Source: Ruania zhangjianzhongii (lineage in GTDB: Bacteria > Actinomycetota > Actinomycetes > Actinomycetales > Beutenbergiaceae). From it: DNA of 64,000 nucleotides. The number at the start of each line of letters is the position of its first letter. Positions within the stretch are counted from its first letter, which is position 1. Where the stretch lies: positions 3,462,882 to 3,526,881 of the forward strand of contig NZ_CP042828.1 in NCBI RefSeq assembly GCF_008000995.1, in the 5' to 3' direction. The notes beneath the pieces were generated by a model. It worked only from the letters and a program-made list of their open reading frames with translations. It had not been told where the DNA came from and did no database searches. Position numbers and translations under genes: made by a program. Below, piece by piece: positions 1 through 9,525 of the stretch.

Positions 1-457
1 GGAACACACTGATCCCGCCACCTCCCCGGCTGGACTTGAGCACGAACCGCTCCGGCAAGGAGTCCCAGTCCACCGCATCCGGGTCGGCCCAGCGGCCCAA
101 CTCGGCAGGAATCTGTATCCCATGTGCTGCCGCGAACGCTCGTCCGGCCGTTTTGGTGTAGAGGTCGAGGATCGGCTCGCGCAGGCCCTCGCGGGTGTTC
201 ACACCCGTGGTGTTCGCGCGACGGTGGAAACGGGCCGAGAGTGCGTAGGAGGGCTTACCCGGATCATGCTCCGGGTCGGTTGTCCCGGTCGCCTGGCGCT
301 CGGCCGGAGTCTTGACCTCCGCGGAAAGCACATCGATCTGTGCCTGCAGCACCTCGTTGCCGACCAATCTCTTCTTGAGACGCCCCCGCAGGGTGGTCAG
401 TCGCTCTTCCGCGCGCGCAGAAGTCTCGCTGCGGGTCCGCCCTGGTTCAGTCGTCAC
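1..457 (-). CDS. TupA-like ATP-grasp protein (5' part, cut by window edge)
   Basis: The visible N-terminal 152 residues start at a GTG that overlaps the stop of the preceding gene (GTGTGA), with AGGAG just upstream. They begin with a charged, probably coiled-coil segment and end in FVLKSSRGGGGISVF. This matches the FVLKSDGGAGS nucleotide-binding strand and glycine loop of the other TupA-like proteins here (8157, 9552, 26457). TupA-like ATP-grasp enzymes are named after the teichuronopeptide gene of Bacillus and are expected to ligate an amine to a carboxylate using ATP. The catalytic C-terminal half lies outside the window. The start overlap suggests translational coupling to the degenerate paralogue upstream. 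Confidence 0.75.
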   Translation of the reverse strand, partial: MTTEPGRTRSETSARAEERLTTLRGRLKKRLVGNEVLQAQIDVLSAEVKTPAERQATGTTDPEHDPGKPSYALSARFHRRANTTGVNTREGLREPILDLYTKTAGRAFAAAHGIQIPAELGRWADPDAVDWDSLPERFVLKSSRGGGGISVF

Positions 458-1389
458 ACTGTCTCCTCGTACCGGAAAGTACCCCCGGGTGTCCGGTTAT
501 CCAAGGCTCCGGCACGGTAGGGCTGCATCAGCATGCGAGCGTGTCCGCGGTCGAAGGCCCTCCCCAGACGCTCATCCCACTCAGCGGTCATGCTCGGAAT
601 GCGGGCGAGGGTCACGTCGATCCCGCTGAGGATCATCGCGCCGTTTTTCTCGTGCCAGCCGATCTGGACGTAGGGCCTCGAGATGTGTTCGGACAAGACT
701 CGGGAACTCCGCACAATCTCGCCGAGCCATTCCGGCACTGCGATGTCCGGGGCGTAAGTGTCCCCGGGGCGGATGTCCCCCAGGTCCTTCCCGCCTGAGC
801 TGACATGCTTGACGCGTCCGTCCTGCCGCAGTTCGATCAGCGGAGTTCGGCCTCTGAAAGCGTGTACGACGGCGGTCGGTTCGCTGTCCAGATCGACGCC
901 GAACTGCATGCCGTGCGAGCGGACATAGGCTTCTGTCTGCGCAGGGTCAGTGAAGATGGCACCAGCACCGTCGAGACCAGCGTGAGGATCGCTGGCCTTG
1001 GCGTGGATCCGCTGCATCATCCGCGCACCGGCCACCAGGCTCGGGACGCCATTGGTCTTCTCGACCTTCAACCGAGGCAAGACGCGCTTGCCGTGCTGCG
1101 CACCGAGCACCTCTTGTAAGCGAAGCCGTTCGGCCTTGAGCGCTTCCCGCTGCCGGCCTGCCGCTTCGATCTCACCTCGCACGGTGGCGATCTCTGTCTT
1201 CAAGGTCCGCAGATCTCCATCGGTCGCCCCTGCCGATGGCTGTCCCTGAGTTCCAGAAGACGCTCCCGTCGCAGGCGAATCCGGTTCGTCCGAAGATCCC
1301 TGCGCTGCGTCCTTCGAGCGCCGCATCTTCCGCACGATGCGCGTCACCGTTCCAGTCGAACCCTTATCTTGCCGCATTCTTCGAATCAT
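454..1389 (-). CDS. Degenerate TupA-like protein (probable pseudo-ATP-grasp)
   Basis: About 311 residues from ATG 1389. An ATG at 1377 is as plausible, and the frame is open to 1479 without a good ribosome site. Residues about 55-105 look like a coiled coil. The C-terminal half aligns by eye with the TupA-like proteins nearby: VPEWLGEIVRSSRVLSEHIS corresponds to LPQWLPEMVATARHLSRAIG in the protein at 9552. The stretch holding the FVLKSDGG lysine and glycine loop is absent, and the GEITRAPGG metal-site motif is replaced by SGIDVTLARIPS. It is therefore probably catalytically dead, perhaps a partner or scaffold for the intact enzyme encoded just downstream. The family assignment rests on eye alignment only. 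Confidence 0.6.
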   Translation of the reverse strand: MIRRMRQDKGSTGTVTRIVRKMRRSKDAAQGSSDEPDSPATGASSGTQGQPSAGATDGDLRTLKTEIATVRGEIEAAGRQREALKAERLRLQEVLGAQHGKRVLPRLKVEKTNGVPSLVAGARMMQRIHAKASDPHAGLDGAGAIFTDPAQTEAYVRSHGMQFGVDLDSEPTAVVHAFRGRTPLIELRQDGRVKHVSSGGKDLGDIRPGDTYAPDIAVPEWLGEIVRSSRVLSEHISRPYVQIGWHEKNGAMILSGIDVTLARIPSMTAEWDERLGRAFDRGHARMLMQPYRAGALDNRTPGGTFRYEETV

Positions 1390-1537
1390 CGCACAGCGGT
1401 CTGTGATCCTCGCGACTACTCGCCGCACCCCGAGGGAACTGTTCGCCTTGGCGGGACCCGGGACCGTATGCTGTCTCACGGCCCGAGTTCACGCAGCGGC
1501 CGTTGACGAAACGCACCTGGCCCTAGGGAGTACGGCA

Positions 1538-2797
1538 GTGACAGTAGACGTAGTGATCCTCGGTTTGGGGTACGTCGGATTACCACTCGCGCAAGAGGCG
1601 GCACGCAGCGGTCTGTCGGTCCTCGGCTTCGACATCAGTTCGCACGTGGTCGAGGGGTTGAACGCCGGACGCTCGCACGTGGACGACCTCTCCGCGGCGG
1701 ACATCCAGGAGATGCTCGACGCGGGCTTTCGCGCCACGAGCGACGAAGCCGAGCTGGGCAGCGCCAGCACCATCGTGGTGTGCGTGCCCACGCCTCTCGC
1801 GGAGGACGGCTCCCCTGATCTCGGCGCCGTCACCGGCGCCACCCAGACGGTCGCTCGCCAGCTTCAGCCGGGGCAAGTGGTGATCCTGGAGTCCACCACC
1901 TGGCCGGGCACAACCGAAGAGATCGTCCAGCCGCTGCTGGAAGAGGGTGGGCTCCAGGCCGGCACTGACTTCCATCTCGCGTTCTCGCCAGAGCGGATCG
2001 ACCCGGGCAATCCCACCTACGGCATCAAGAACACGCCGAAAGTCGTCGGCGGCGTCACCCCAGCGTGCACGGAGCGTGCCGCGGACTTCTACCGGAAGTT
2101 CATCGATACCGTAGTGCCAGCCAAAGGTAGCCGTGAGGCCGAGACCGCGAAGCTGCTGGAGAACACCTACCGGCACATCAACATCGCCTTGGTCAACGAG
2201 ATGGCGCGATTCTGCCACGAGCTCGGCATCGACCTCTGGAACGTCATCAGCCTCGCTGCGACGAAGCCGTTCGGCTTCCAGGCCTTCTACCCGGGCCCCG
2301 GCGTCGGTGGGCACTGCATCCCGATCGACCCGAACTACCTCAGCTACACGGTGCGGACCCGACTTGGTTACCCGTTCCGCTTCGTGGAGCTGGCCCAAGA
2401 GGTCAACTCGGGTATGCCGGGGTACGTCACGCGCCGCGCCCAGGACATCCTGAACGAGGACGGCAAGGCGTTGCGCGGTGCGAAGGTGCTACTGCTCGGA
2501 GTCACCTACAAGAAGAACATTGCCGATCAGCGTGAATCGCCCGCTGTTCCCCTTGCTGAGCACCTCCGCTCCGGCGGTGCGGAGGTGACGTACCACGATC
2601 CGGCCGTGCCCGCCTGGAACCTGCCGGACGGGACCCTCGAGCGGGTGCCGGACCTCGAGCAGGCGGTGGGCGCAGCGGACCTGGTGATCTTGGTGCAGAG
2701 CCACTCTGCCTACGACGTGGAAAGCCTTGCCTCGCAGGCCCAGCAGTTCTTCGACACCCGGGGTGTCACCTCCTCGCCAGGGGTGCACCGGTTGTGA
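1538..2797 (+). CDS. wecC: UDP-sugar 6-dehydrogenase (UDP-ManNAc dehydrogenase-like)
   Basis: 419 residues from GTG 1538, preceded by AGGGAG seven bases upstream. The frame is open further 5', but that part is not protein-like. Nucleotide-sugar dehydrogenases oxidise C6 of a UDP-sugar to the uronic acid with two NAD+. The N-terminal Rossmann motif is ILGLGYVGLPLAQ, the catalytic cysteine lies in GPGVGGHCIPIDP (about residue 260), and the C-terminal UDP-binding domain is present. The stop overlaps the start of the exporter permease gene (GTGA), so it heads an operon with the ABC transporter and a GT4. wecB at 56654 could supply UDP-ManNAc. UDP-glucose or UDP-GlcNAc are alternative substrates. 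Confidence 0.85.
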   Translation: MTVDVVILGLGYVGLPLAQEAARSGLSVLGFDISSHVVEGLNAGRSHVDDLSAADIQEMLDAGFRATSDEAELGSASTIVVCVPTPLAEDGSPDLGAVTGATQTVARQLQPGQVVILESTTWPGTTEEIVQPLLEEGGLQAGTDFHLAFSPERIDPGNPTYGIKNTPKVVGGVTPACTERAADFYRKFIDTVVPAKGSREAETAKLLENTYRHINIALVNEMARFCHELGIDLWNVISLAATKPFGFQAFYPGPGVGGHCIPIDPNYLSYTVRTRLGYPFRFVELAQEVNSGMPGYVTRRAQDILNEDGKALRGAKVLLLGVTYKKNIADQRESPAVPLAEHLRSGGAEVTYHDPAVPAWNLPDGTLERVPDLEQAVGAADLVILVQSHSAYDVESLASQAQQFFDTRGVTSSPGVHRL

Positions 2798-3678
2798 CAC
2801 GTCGCGGGCGGGCCGAACAGAAACCGCCCTCCGCACTGGCCAGACTGGCCGCCGACCACGGTCTGACGGCGATCGGAGGCCGTCCCTCACTGGGCGGCTA
2901 TATCCGCTCGTTGTGGCAACGGCGGGCGTTCCTGTGGGCGATGGCGTCGTCCCGCTCTTACGGCAAGAATCAGAACAACTATCTGGGTCAGTTGTGGTCG
3001 GTGCTGAGCCCACTCAGTCTCGCTGCCGTCTATTACCTGGTCTTTGGGCTGCTGCTGGCGCGCGTCAGTGACGGTGTCGACAACTACGTCGGATTCCTGA
3101 CGGTCGGCGTGTTCATCTTCTCCGCAATGGCCAGCACGATCACTTCGGGCTCCACGGCAATCACGAACAACCTCAACCTGGTGCGTGCTCTGCACTTCCC
3201 GCGCGCAATCCTGCCCATCTCCGTGGCGCTGGCAGAAGCGATTTCTCTTGTGCCGGCGATCGCAGTGATGCTGGTCATCGTCGCCGTCACCGAGCAGGCG
3301 GTGAGCTGGTCCTGGTTGTTGCTGCCGGTGGTAGTGGTGCTCTTCTTCCTGTTCAGCGCGGGCGTGGCGATGATCGCCGCACGCTTGGTGGTCGGTGCCC
3401 GCGACCTTCGCAACCTCATCCCGATGGCGATCCGCCTCTTGCGTTACGTCTCCGGGGTATTCTTCCTGATCAGTTCACTCGATGCGCCACGAGTCCTGAC
3501 CGCGGTCATGGAGTACCAGCCGGTCGCCCTCTACCTCACCCTGGTGCGCTCGTGCGTGCTTGGCGAGTTCAGCCCGCAGCTGGACCAGTGGCTGATGGGA
3601 GCCGGGTGGGCGATCGTGACCGCAATCATCGGATTCATTGTGTTCTGGCAAGCTGAGGATCGCTATGGCAGAGACTGA
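2794..3678 (+). CDS. ABC-2 type polysaccharide/teichoic acid export permease
   Basis: 294 residues. GTG start overlaps the dehydrogenase stop. After a soluble N-terminal segment of about 50 residues there are some six hydrophobic segments, for example AAVYYLVFGLLLARV, VGFLTVGVFIFSAMAST and AIVTAIIGFIVFW. This is the arrangement of TagG/Wzm permeases, which move lipid-linked teichoic acids or O-antigens across the cytoplasmic membrane. The gene overlaps the ATPase gene, as is usual for the pair. The transported glycan cannot be read from the sequence; the neighbours suggest a uronic-acid-containing polymer. Confidence 0.85.
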   Translation: MTRRGRAEQKPPSALARLAADHGLTAIGGRPSLGGYIRSLWQRRAFLWAMASSRSYGKNQNNYLGQLWSVLSPLSLAAVYYLVFGLLLARVSDGVDNYVGFLTVGVFIFSAMASTITSGSTAITNNLNLVRALHFPRAILPISVALAEAISLVPAIAVMLVIVAVTEQAVSWSWLLLPVVVVLFFLFSAGVAMIAARLVVGARDLRNLIPMAIRLLRYVSGVFFLISSLDAPRVLTAVMEYQPVALYLTLVRSCVLGEFSPQLDQWLMGAGWAIVTAIIGFIVFWQAEDRYGRD

Positions 3679-4522
3679 CGACCGCGATTTCGACGAGATC
3701 GATCACGAGGCCGACGACCTGGAGGACGCTCCGGCGGAGCCGGCCCATCCCCGATCGCTGGCAGGTGCGCCGGTGGTGGTGGCCGACGATATCCACGTGC
3801 GCTACCGGGTCTTCGGAGGTCGGAAGAGCACTGCTCGTGACATGGGGCGGATCCGTCGCCTGCTGAACCGCTCACGCGCCCATGTCGGTGCCGTCACCGA
3901 GGTCCATGCCGTGCGTGGTGTCTCGTTCGTGGCTCGGCACGGTGAGTCGGTCGGACTGATCGGCACCAACGGAGCTGGAAAGTCCACACTGCTGCGGGCG
4001 ATCGCCGGACTGATGCCGACCAGTTCCGGGACGGTCTACGTGGGCGGCAGCACTGCGCTCCTCGGCGTCAACGCGGCCCTCGTGCCCGCATTGACAGGGG
4101 CGAAGAACGTGATGATCGGTGGACTTGCGCTGGGCCTCACCCCCGATGAGGTGCGTGAGCGGTTCGACGACATCGTCGAGTTCGCCGGTATCGGTGATTT
4201 CATCAACCTTCCGATGAAGGCCTACAGCTCCGGTATGGCGGCTCGGCTCCGATTCGCCATCTCCACTGCGGCGGTCCCGGACATCCTGATGATCGACGAA
4301 GCCCTCGCCACCGGTGACGCCGCGTTCCGCACCCGCAGCCGGCAGAAGATCGAGGAGATCCGCGCGCACGCAGGCACCGTGTTCCTGGTGAGCCACTCGA
4401 CCCAGACCATCGAACGCCTCTGCGACCGAGCGATCTGGATCGACCAGGGCGAGATGGTCATGGACGGCCCCTCCGCCGAGGTGGTCGAGCAGTACCGGCA
4501 GGCGCTGAAGAAGAAGCTGTGA
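3665..4522 (+). CDS. ABC exporter ATPase (TagH/Wzt type)
   Basis: 285 residues from ATG 3665, inside the 3' end of the permease gene. An acidic N-terminal tail of about 35 residues precedes the nucleotide-binding domain. Walker A is GTNGAGKSTLLRA, the signature is YSSGMAARL and Walker B is DILMIDEALATGD, followed by the switch histidine in FLVSHST. The split architecture with an N-terminal RxxG-like lead (VHAVRGVSF) is typical of TagH/Wzt. There is no long C-terminal carbohydrate-binding domain of the Wzt kind. It powers the permease encoded at 2794. The stop overlaps the GTG of the next gene. Confidence 0.88.
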   Translation: MAETDDRDFDEIDHEADDLEDAPAEPAHPRSLAGAPVVVADDIHVRYRVFGGRKSTARDMGRIRRLLNRSRAHVGAVTEVHAVRGVSFVARHGESVGLIGTNGAGKSTLLRAIAGLMPTSSGTVYVGGSTALLGVNAALVPALTGAKNVMIGGLALGLTPDEVRERFDDIVEFAGIGDFINLPMKAYSSGMAARLRFAISTAAVPDILMIDEALATGDAAFRTRSRQKIEEIRAHAGTVFLVSHSTQTIERLCDRAIWIDQGEMVMDGPSAEVVEQYRQALKKKL

Positions 4523-5616
4523 CCACTACGGCCCTGCGCATTCTGGTCGTCACGGTCGTGCACGACCCGGAGGATGCGCGGATCCGCTACCGGCAGATCC
4601 CTGCTCTGCGCGAGGCGGGCCATGCGATCACCTACGCCGCCCCGTTCCACGCCTTCGGACGCACCGTGCCGACCGGAGTGCACGGTATCGATCTGCCACG
4701 GGCGACCGGCCGCCGCCGCCTGGTCGCCGTCCGTGCCGCGCGGCGGCTGATTCTCAAGGTCGGCCCCAGTGCCGACGTGATCCTGCTGCATGACCCCGAC
4801 CTGCTGCTCGCGGCGGCCGGTCTGGCCAAGCGGGTCGCGCCGATCGTCTGGGACGTGCACGAGGACACCGCCGCAGCTCTGTCCATGCGCAGCTGGGTGC
4901 CGAACCTGCTACGCCGACCGCTCGCCTGGGCCGTGCGGCTGGCAGAACGGCTCGCGGAGCGCCGGTTCCACCTGCTGCTCGCCGAGCACAGCTATCGGCA
5001 GCGGTTCCGGAAAGCGCACCCGGTCGTCCCGAACTCGGTGCGGGTGCCCGCGGACCGGCCCGAGCCGCCAGGCCCCGACCGGGTGGTGTACCTCGGCAAA
5101 ATCTCCCGGGCGCGCGGCGGCGAAGAGATGCTCGCGCTCGCTCGAGCGGTTCCGGAGCTGACCTTCCAGCTCATCGGCCCCGCGGAAGCAGCGCTGCGTC
5201 CGCAGCTGGCTGCAGCGCACCGGGCGGGCGAGCTGGAGTGGTTCGACTTCCTTCCCAATGAGCAGGCACTGGCGAAGTTGCCCGGTGCTCTGGCCGGGCT
5301 GGCGTTGCTCCATGACGAGCCGAACTACGCCCGATCCCTGCCGACCAAGCTGGTGGAGTACCTGGCCCATGGGGTGCCGGTGGTGAGCACTCCGAACCAG
5401 ACCGCCGTCGACCTGGTAGAACGCTCCGGCGGGGGTGCCGTCGTGCCGTTCGGGGACGTCTCCGCGGCAGCAGCAGCGCTACGGCGCCTAGCAGCAGACG
5501 AGACACGCCGCCGGTCGCGGGCCACCAGCGGGTATGACTACGTGGCCGCTCACGTGAACTGGAACCGCGACGGAGCAGAGTTCGTCCGAGTGATCGAGGG
5601 CTTCAGCAGGAGCTAG
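4519..5616 (+). CDS. Glycosyltransferase family 4
   Basis: 365 residues, GTG start overlapping the ATPase stop. It has a GT-B fold layout: N-terminal acceptor domain starting LRILVVTVVHDPEDARIRYR, then a donor-binding domain with VVYLGKISRARGGEEML and the family 4 signature LPTKLVEYLAHGVPVVSTP (about residues 275-295). It probably transfers a sugar from a nucleotide donor to the growing polymer at the inner face of the membrane. It is the last gene of the dehydrogenase-exporter operon and ends tail to tail, overlapping by four bases, with the cation transporter on the other strand. Donor and linkage are unknown. Confidence 0.82.
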   Translation: MTTTALRILVVTVVHDPEDARIRYRQIPALREAGHAITYAAPFHAFGRTVPTGVHGIDLPRATGRRRLVAVRAARRLILKVGPSADVILLHDPDLLLAAAGLAKRVAPIVWDVHEDTAAALSMRSWVPNLLRRPLAWAVRLAERLAERRFHLLLAEHSYRQRFRKAHPVVPNSVRVPADRPEPPGPDRVVYLGKISRARGGEEMLALARAVPELTFQLIGPAEAALRPQLAAAHRAGELEWFDFLPNEQALAKLPGALAGLALLHDEPNYARSLPTKLVEYLAHGVPVVSTPNQTAVDLVERSGGGAVVPFGDVSAAAAALRRLAADETRRRSRATSGYDYVAAHVNWNRDGAEFVRVIEGFSRS

Positions 5617-6569
5617 CCGCCGGCACCCTCGGATCCTGGCGACGTGCGCTCCACTCCGTGCGCGCGGGCAAGATCAGGTTCGAGGTAGATCACCAGCTCC
5701 AGCGGCGTACTTTCCCGGATGCGAACTTCTGCCGCGTCGATCGCCCACGCCACCGCAGCGGCGCTAGCCCCCGTCTCCACGGCCACCTTGGCAGCGACGA
5801 GCACTCGGTCCGGACCCAGGTGGAGAGTACGCATGTGGATCACCGAGGTGATCCCCTCGCCCACCACGGCAGTCTCGATCGCGTCCTGGTGCTCCGGCAA
5901 CGCGGACTCGCCCACCAGCATCGACTTCATCTCCACCGCGAGGAACGAGGCGATCACCACGAGCAGCACACCGATGGAGCCCGAGCCGATCGCGTCCCAA
6001 CGGCCGTCGCCGGTGATCAGGGTCATCGAGACGCCGAACAGCCCGAGCACCAGGCCGACCAGGGCACCGATGTCCTCGAGCAGGATCACCGGCAGCTCCG
6101 GCGAGCGGGACCGGCGCACGAACCGCAGGAGGGACGTCTTGCCGCGCACGTGGTTGGCTTCCAGCACGGCGGTGCGCAGGGAGAAGGACTCCATCACGAT
6201 TCCCGCTACGAGGACCGCCACCGGCACCCAGTGCCAGGCGGTGATCGGGTGCGGTTCGGAGAACTTGTGCCACGCCTCGTACAGGGCGAAGCAGCCACCC
6301 AGGGTGAACAAGATGATGGACACGATGAACGCGTACACGTACCGCACCCGGCCGTAGCCGAACTGGTGCGTCTCGGACGCCTCCTGCTTGGCTCGCTTAC
6401 CGCCGACCAGCAGCAGCACTTGGTTGCCGGCGTCGGCCACCGAGTGCACCGCTTCGGCGAGCATCGAGCTGGACTGGGTGAGCAGATAGGCAATGAACTT
6501 GGTCACCGCGAGCCCGCTGTTGGCCAGCAGTGCCGCGATCACGGCCTTGGTGCCGCCGCCTGATGCCAT
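5613..6569 (-). CDS. Cation diffusion facilitator family transporter
   Basis: 318 residues. About six transmembrane helices are visible, with the CDF motif EAVHSVADAGNQ in the second helix and LLEDIGALVGLVLG in the fifth. A soluble C-terminal domain of about 95 residues follows. Such proteins export divalent metals (zinc, iron, cobalt or manganese) in exchange for protons. The motif has N where many members have H or D, so the metal cannot be predicted. It lies 56 bases downstream of manB on the same strand, a frequent actinobacterial neighbourhood, and may be cotranscribed with it. Confidence 0.85.
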   Translation of the reverse strand: MASGGGTKAVIAALLANSGLAVTKFIAYLLTQSSSMLAEAVHSVADAGNQVLLLVGGKRAKQEASETHQFGYGRVRYVYAFIVSIILFTLGGCFALYEAWHKFSEPHPITAWHWVPVAVLVAGIVMESFSLRTAVLEANHVRGKTSLLRFVRRSRSPELPVILLEDIGALVGLVLGLFGVSMTLITGDGRWDAIGSGSIGVLLVVIASFLAVEMKSMLVGESALPEHQDAIETAVVGEGITSVIHMRTLHLGPDRVLVAAKVAVETGASAAAVAWAIDAAEVRIRESTPLELVIYLEPDLARAHGVERTSPGSEGAGG

Positions 6570-6625
6570 CTGTCAGTCCTCTCGCCCCGAGTGCTCCGGG
6601 GAGAGCATAGCGGTCCGGCGGCCTG

Positions 6626-8060
6626 TTACTCGGGCTCTTCGCCCTGACGGACCAGGTCGAGTACGCCGTCGCGGATCTTGATCATGATGTCCTCGTCCTG
6701 AGCCTCGACGTTCAGGCGCAGCAGCGGCTCGGTGTTCGAGGAGCGCAGGTTGAACCACCACCGCGGAGTGCTGTCCCAGTGGCTGTAGGTGACGCCGTCG
6801 AAATCCTCGATCTCGACGGTGCCGGCATCGATGTCGTCGGCAAATGCCTGTCGGACCCGCTCGTGCGCCGCACCGACGTCCGCCACCCGGGAGTTGATCT
6901 CACCGGAGGCGAAGTACGGGGTGTAGATCTCGGCGAGCTCGGACAGCTGGGCTGTCCCCTCCCCCAGGGCGCGCAGCACGTGCAGCGCGGCGAGCATGCC
7001 GGTGTCGGCAAACCAGAAGTCTCGGAAGTAGTAGTGCGCACTGTGCTCGCCGCCGAACACTGCACCGACCTCGGCCATCTGCGCCTTGATGAAGGAGTGG
7101 CCCACCCGGGTGCGTACGGCCCGGCCGCCAGAGCCCTCCACCAGCTCGGGCACGGCCCGGGAGGTGATGTGGTTGTGGATGATGGTGGCCTCACGTCCAG
7201 CGCCCTGCTCCTTGAACAGCTCGCGCAACCCGACCAACGCCGTCACTGCCGACGGGCTGACCGGCACCCCACGCTCGTCCACCACGAAGCAGCGGTCCGC
7301 GTCGCCGTCGAAGGCCAGGCCCAGGTCGGCTTCCTCCGCGATCACCGCCGTCTGCAGGTCCATGAGGTTCGCGGGATCGAGGGGATTCGCCTCGTGGTTG
7401 GGGAAGGTCCCATCGAGCTCGAAGAACAACGGCACGATCTCCATGCCGACGTCGGGCAGACCGGAATCCGGGCCGAGCACTGCGGGAACGGTCAGGCCGG
7501 CCATCCCGTTGCCGGCGTCCACCACTACCCTTCAGCGGGCGGATCCCCTCCAGCGGAACGAGCCCGCGCAGGTGCGCGGCGTAGTCCGCGAGCAGATCGG
7601 ACTCGGTGACCGTGCCACTGTCACCGGCTGCGGGGATGCCCTCGGCCAGGTACTGCGCGGCCAGGTGGTGCAGATCAGCCAGCCCGGTGTCCTGCCCCAC
7701 CGGTCGAGCCCCAGCGTGACACAGCTTGATGCCGTTGTACTGGGCCGGGTTATGGCTGGCAGTGAACATGGCCCCGGGGACGTCCAGAGAGCCGGAGGCG
7801 TAGTACAGGCCGTCGGTCGAGCACAGGCCGATCATGGTCACGTCCACACCACGCCACGCAGCGCCCTCGGCAAAGGCTCGGGCGAGCCCGGGTGAGGAGT
7901 CGCGCATATCGTGCCCGATCGCGATCGCACCGGCTCGGGCAGGGGCCGCCACTACATCGGCAAACGCACCGCCGAGGGCGCGGGCCACCTCGGCGTCCCA
8001 CTCCTGCGGGACCACGCCCCGGATGTCGTAGGCCTTGACGATGGCATCGAGATCAGACAC
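6626..8060 (-). pseudogene. manB: Phosphomannomutase/phosphoglucomutase with a 1-nt frameshift
   Basis: Two frames together give a full-length alpha-D-phosphohexomutase of about 477 residues. The first part (GTG 8060 to about 7531) carries KAYDIRGVVP and the phosphoserine loop FTASHNPAQYNG. The second part carries VVVDAGNGMAG, the metal site AFDGDADRC and the sugar-phosphate loop RSSNTEPLLRLN. The frame changes at a CCC run, 7528-7530 (GGG in the coding strand). Removing one G restores LKVVVDAGNG exactly, and no other lesion is seen. The enzyme makes mannose-1-phosphate for GDP-mannose and is usually needed for actinobacterial mannolipids, so a sequencing error is as likely as a real mutation. 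Confidence 0.85.
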
Positions 8061-8156
8061 GCGGCCAGCCTACAATGGCCACAACCGCAACCCGCAAACC
8101 CTGTTTGATTACCCACCGACGGTGACCCACACCAGCGGTAGGGACGAGAGATACCC

Positions 8157-9350
8157 ATGGCGCAGGCACTTCGTAAATTTATTGAGCGGCACTTCGGTCC
8201 GATTCGACGCCGCGACGAAAAGATCACTACACAAAAGAAGCTCTTGAAGCGTAGCCGTCGTCAGGTGGTGCAACTCCGTCGACGGCTACGGGCCGCCGAA
8301 GCGGAACTGAGCAGGCTGCACAGCGAGAAAATGGCACTGGTCAGCGGGCAAGAAAATGCCGACGCTCAAGAGAAGAAACGGGAGGAACTGCCATCCTTTC
8401 GACGTGAAATATTATCGCATCGAGCACTCGTGCGCCAGGCACGGTTCATCGATCCGGAATCAAAGACCGCACTTCGCCAGATCCCGCATAAACTCCGGAC
8501 CTACACTCTTGCGGAATCGCACGGACTCCGCACTCCAGAAATCCTCGGCCTGTGGCCAGATATCGACTCGATTGACTTTACCGGCCTCCCCGAAGCTTTT
8601 GTACTGAAATCAGATGGCGGCGCGGGCGGTCAAGGCATCTTTCCACTCATCCGCACGTCGGAAAATAGATTCACCATCGCCGGTTCAACAAACGAGGTTA
8701 CCCAGCAGGAAGTGAAGGACACTATTCGGTCCTTACGTCCCGGCAAGGCGCGACCACCCTTTTTTGTCGAGAAATTTATCACTTCAAAGAATCAGCAAGA
8801 CCCGATACCTCAGGACATAAAAATATACGCATTCTATGGAGAAATAGGACAAATACTTCTCCGTTCAGTATCACAGCACGGCTCTCATCACGGGACCCGA
8901 TACCGCTTCATCTGGCCCGATGGTTCCGATCTCGGTGAAGTCTCGTTCGACACCGCTGCCCCTGCGATCGACGCTAATGTCCCAATACCGGACAACCTCG
9001 ACAAGTTGGTCGAGGTCGCACGCCACCTCTCGCTCTGCGTGGGTACGTCATTCATTCGCGTCGATGTGTACGACACGTCCGGCGCTCCCACGATCGGCGA
9101 GCTCACGAGAGTTCCCGGAGGCCAGCACAGGTACCGCACGGAACATGACCAGGTGATGGGTGCCATGTGGTTGCGTGCCCGGGCGCGTCTGGAGTACGAC
9201 CTCACGGCTGGCCGCCCTCCGGGAGCTATACATGGCGAGCACTCGGCGGTCGATTACTATCAACAGCTCGGAACGGTCCAAACCGGACCTGGGTCCTGGC
9301 CAACGATCCACCGCCCATGCTCCCAGTGGTGCCAGCGGCCGCTCGCGTGA
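8157..9350 (+). CDS. TupA-like ATP-grasp ligase
   Basis: 397 residues from ATG 8157. Residues about 15-75 are charged and heptad-like (coiled coil). The core has IPHKLRTYTLAESHG, the nucleotide-binding FVLKSDGGAGGQG (about residue 157), PPFFVEKFI, PQDIKIYAFYGE and the GELTRVPGG metal site near residue 307. The tail ends in PCSQWCQRPLA, sharing a CxxWC motif with two paralogues. Members are expected to form an amide bond with ATP; the substrates are unknown. The 5' two thirds are visibly richer in A and T than the flanking genes, which suggests transfer. It sits with its paralogue between manB and the DUF3499 gene. Confidence 0.82.
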   Translation: MAQALRKFIERHFGPIRRRDEKITTQKKLLKRSRRQVVQLRRRLRAAEAELSRLHSEKMALVSGQENADAQEKKREELPSFRREILSHRALVRQARFIDPESKTALRQIPHKLRTYTLAESHGLRTPEILGLWPDIDSIDFTGLPEAFVLKSDGGAGGQGIFPLIRTSENRFTIAGSTNEVTQQEVKDTIRSLRPGKARPPFFVEKFITSKNQQDPIPQDIKIYAFYGEIGQILLRSVSQHGSHHGTRYRFIWPDGSDLGEVSFDTAAPAIDANVPIPDNLDKLVEVARHLSLCVGTSFIRVDVYDTSGAPTIGELTRVPGGQHRYRTEHDQVMGAMWLRARARLEYDLTAGRPPGAIHGEHSAVDYYQQLGTVQTGPGSWPTIHRPCSQWCQRPLA

Positions 9351-9525
9351 AAGAGTAACTCTCTGGCGGGACACAGCAACGGAGGCCCTCCGGTATCGCA
9401 GGGTATACACCGCATCCCGCGCCATCATCCTCGAGGTAAACGTGCCGCGAATTCGGTATGAACTTTTCGAGATGTGGTCGGCCCGTATCGCACCTATCGT
9501 CCGTTGAAACGTATCGTTGGAGTCC

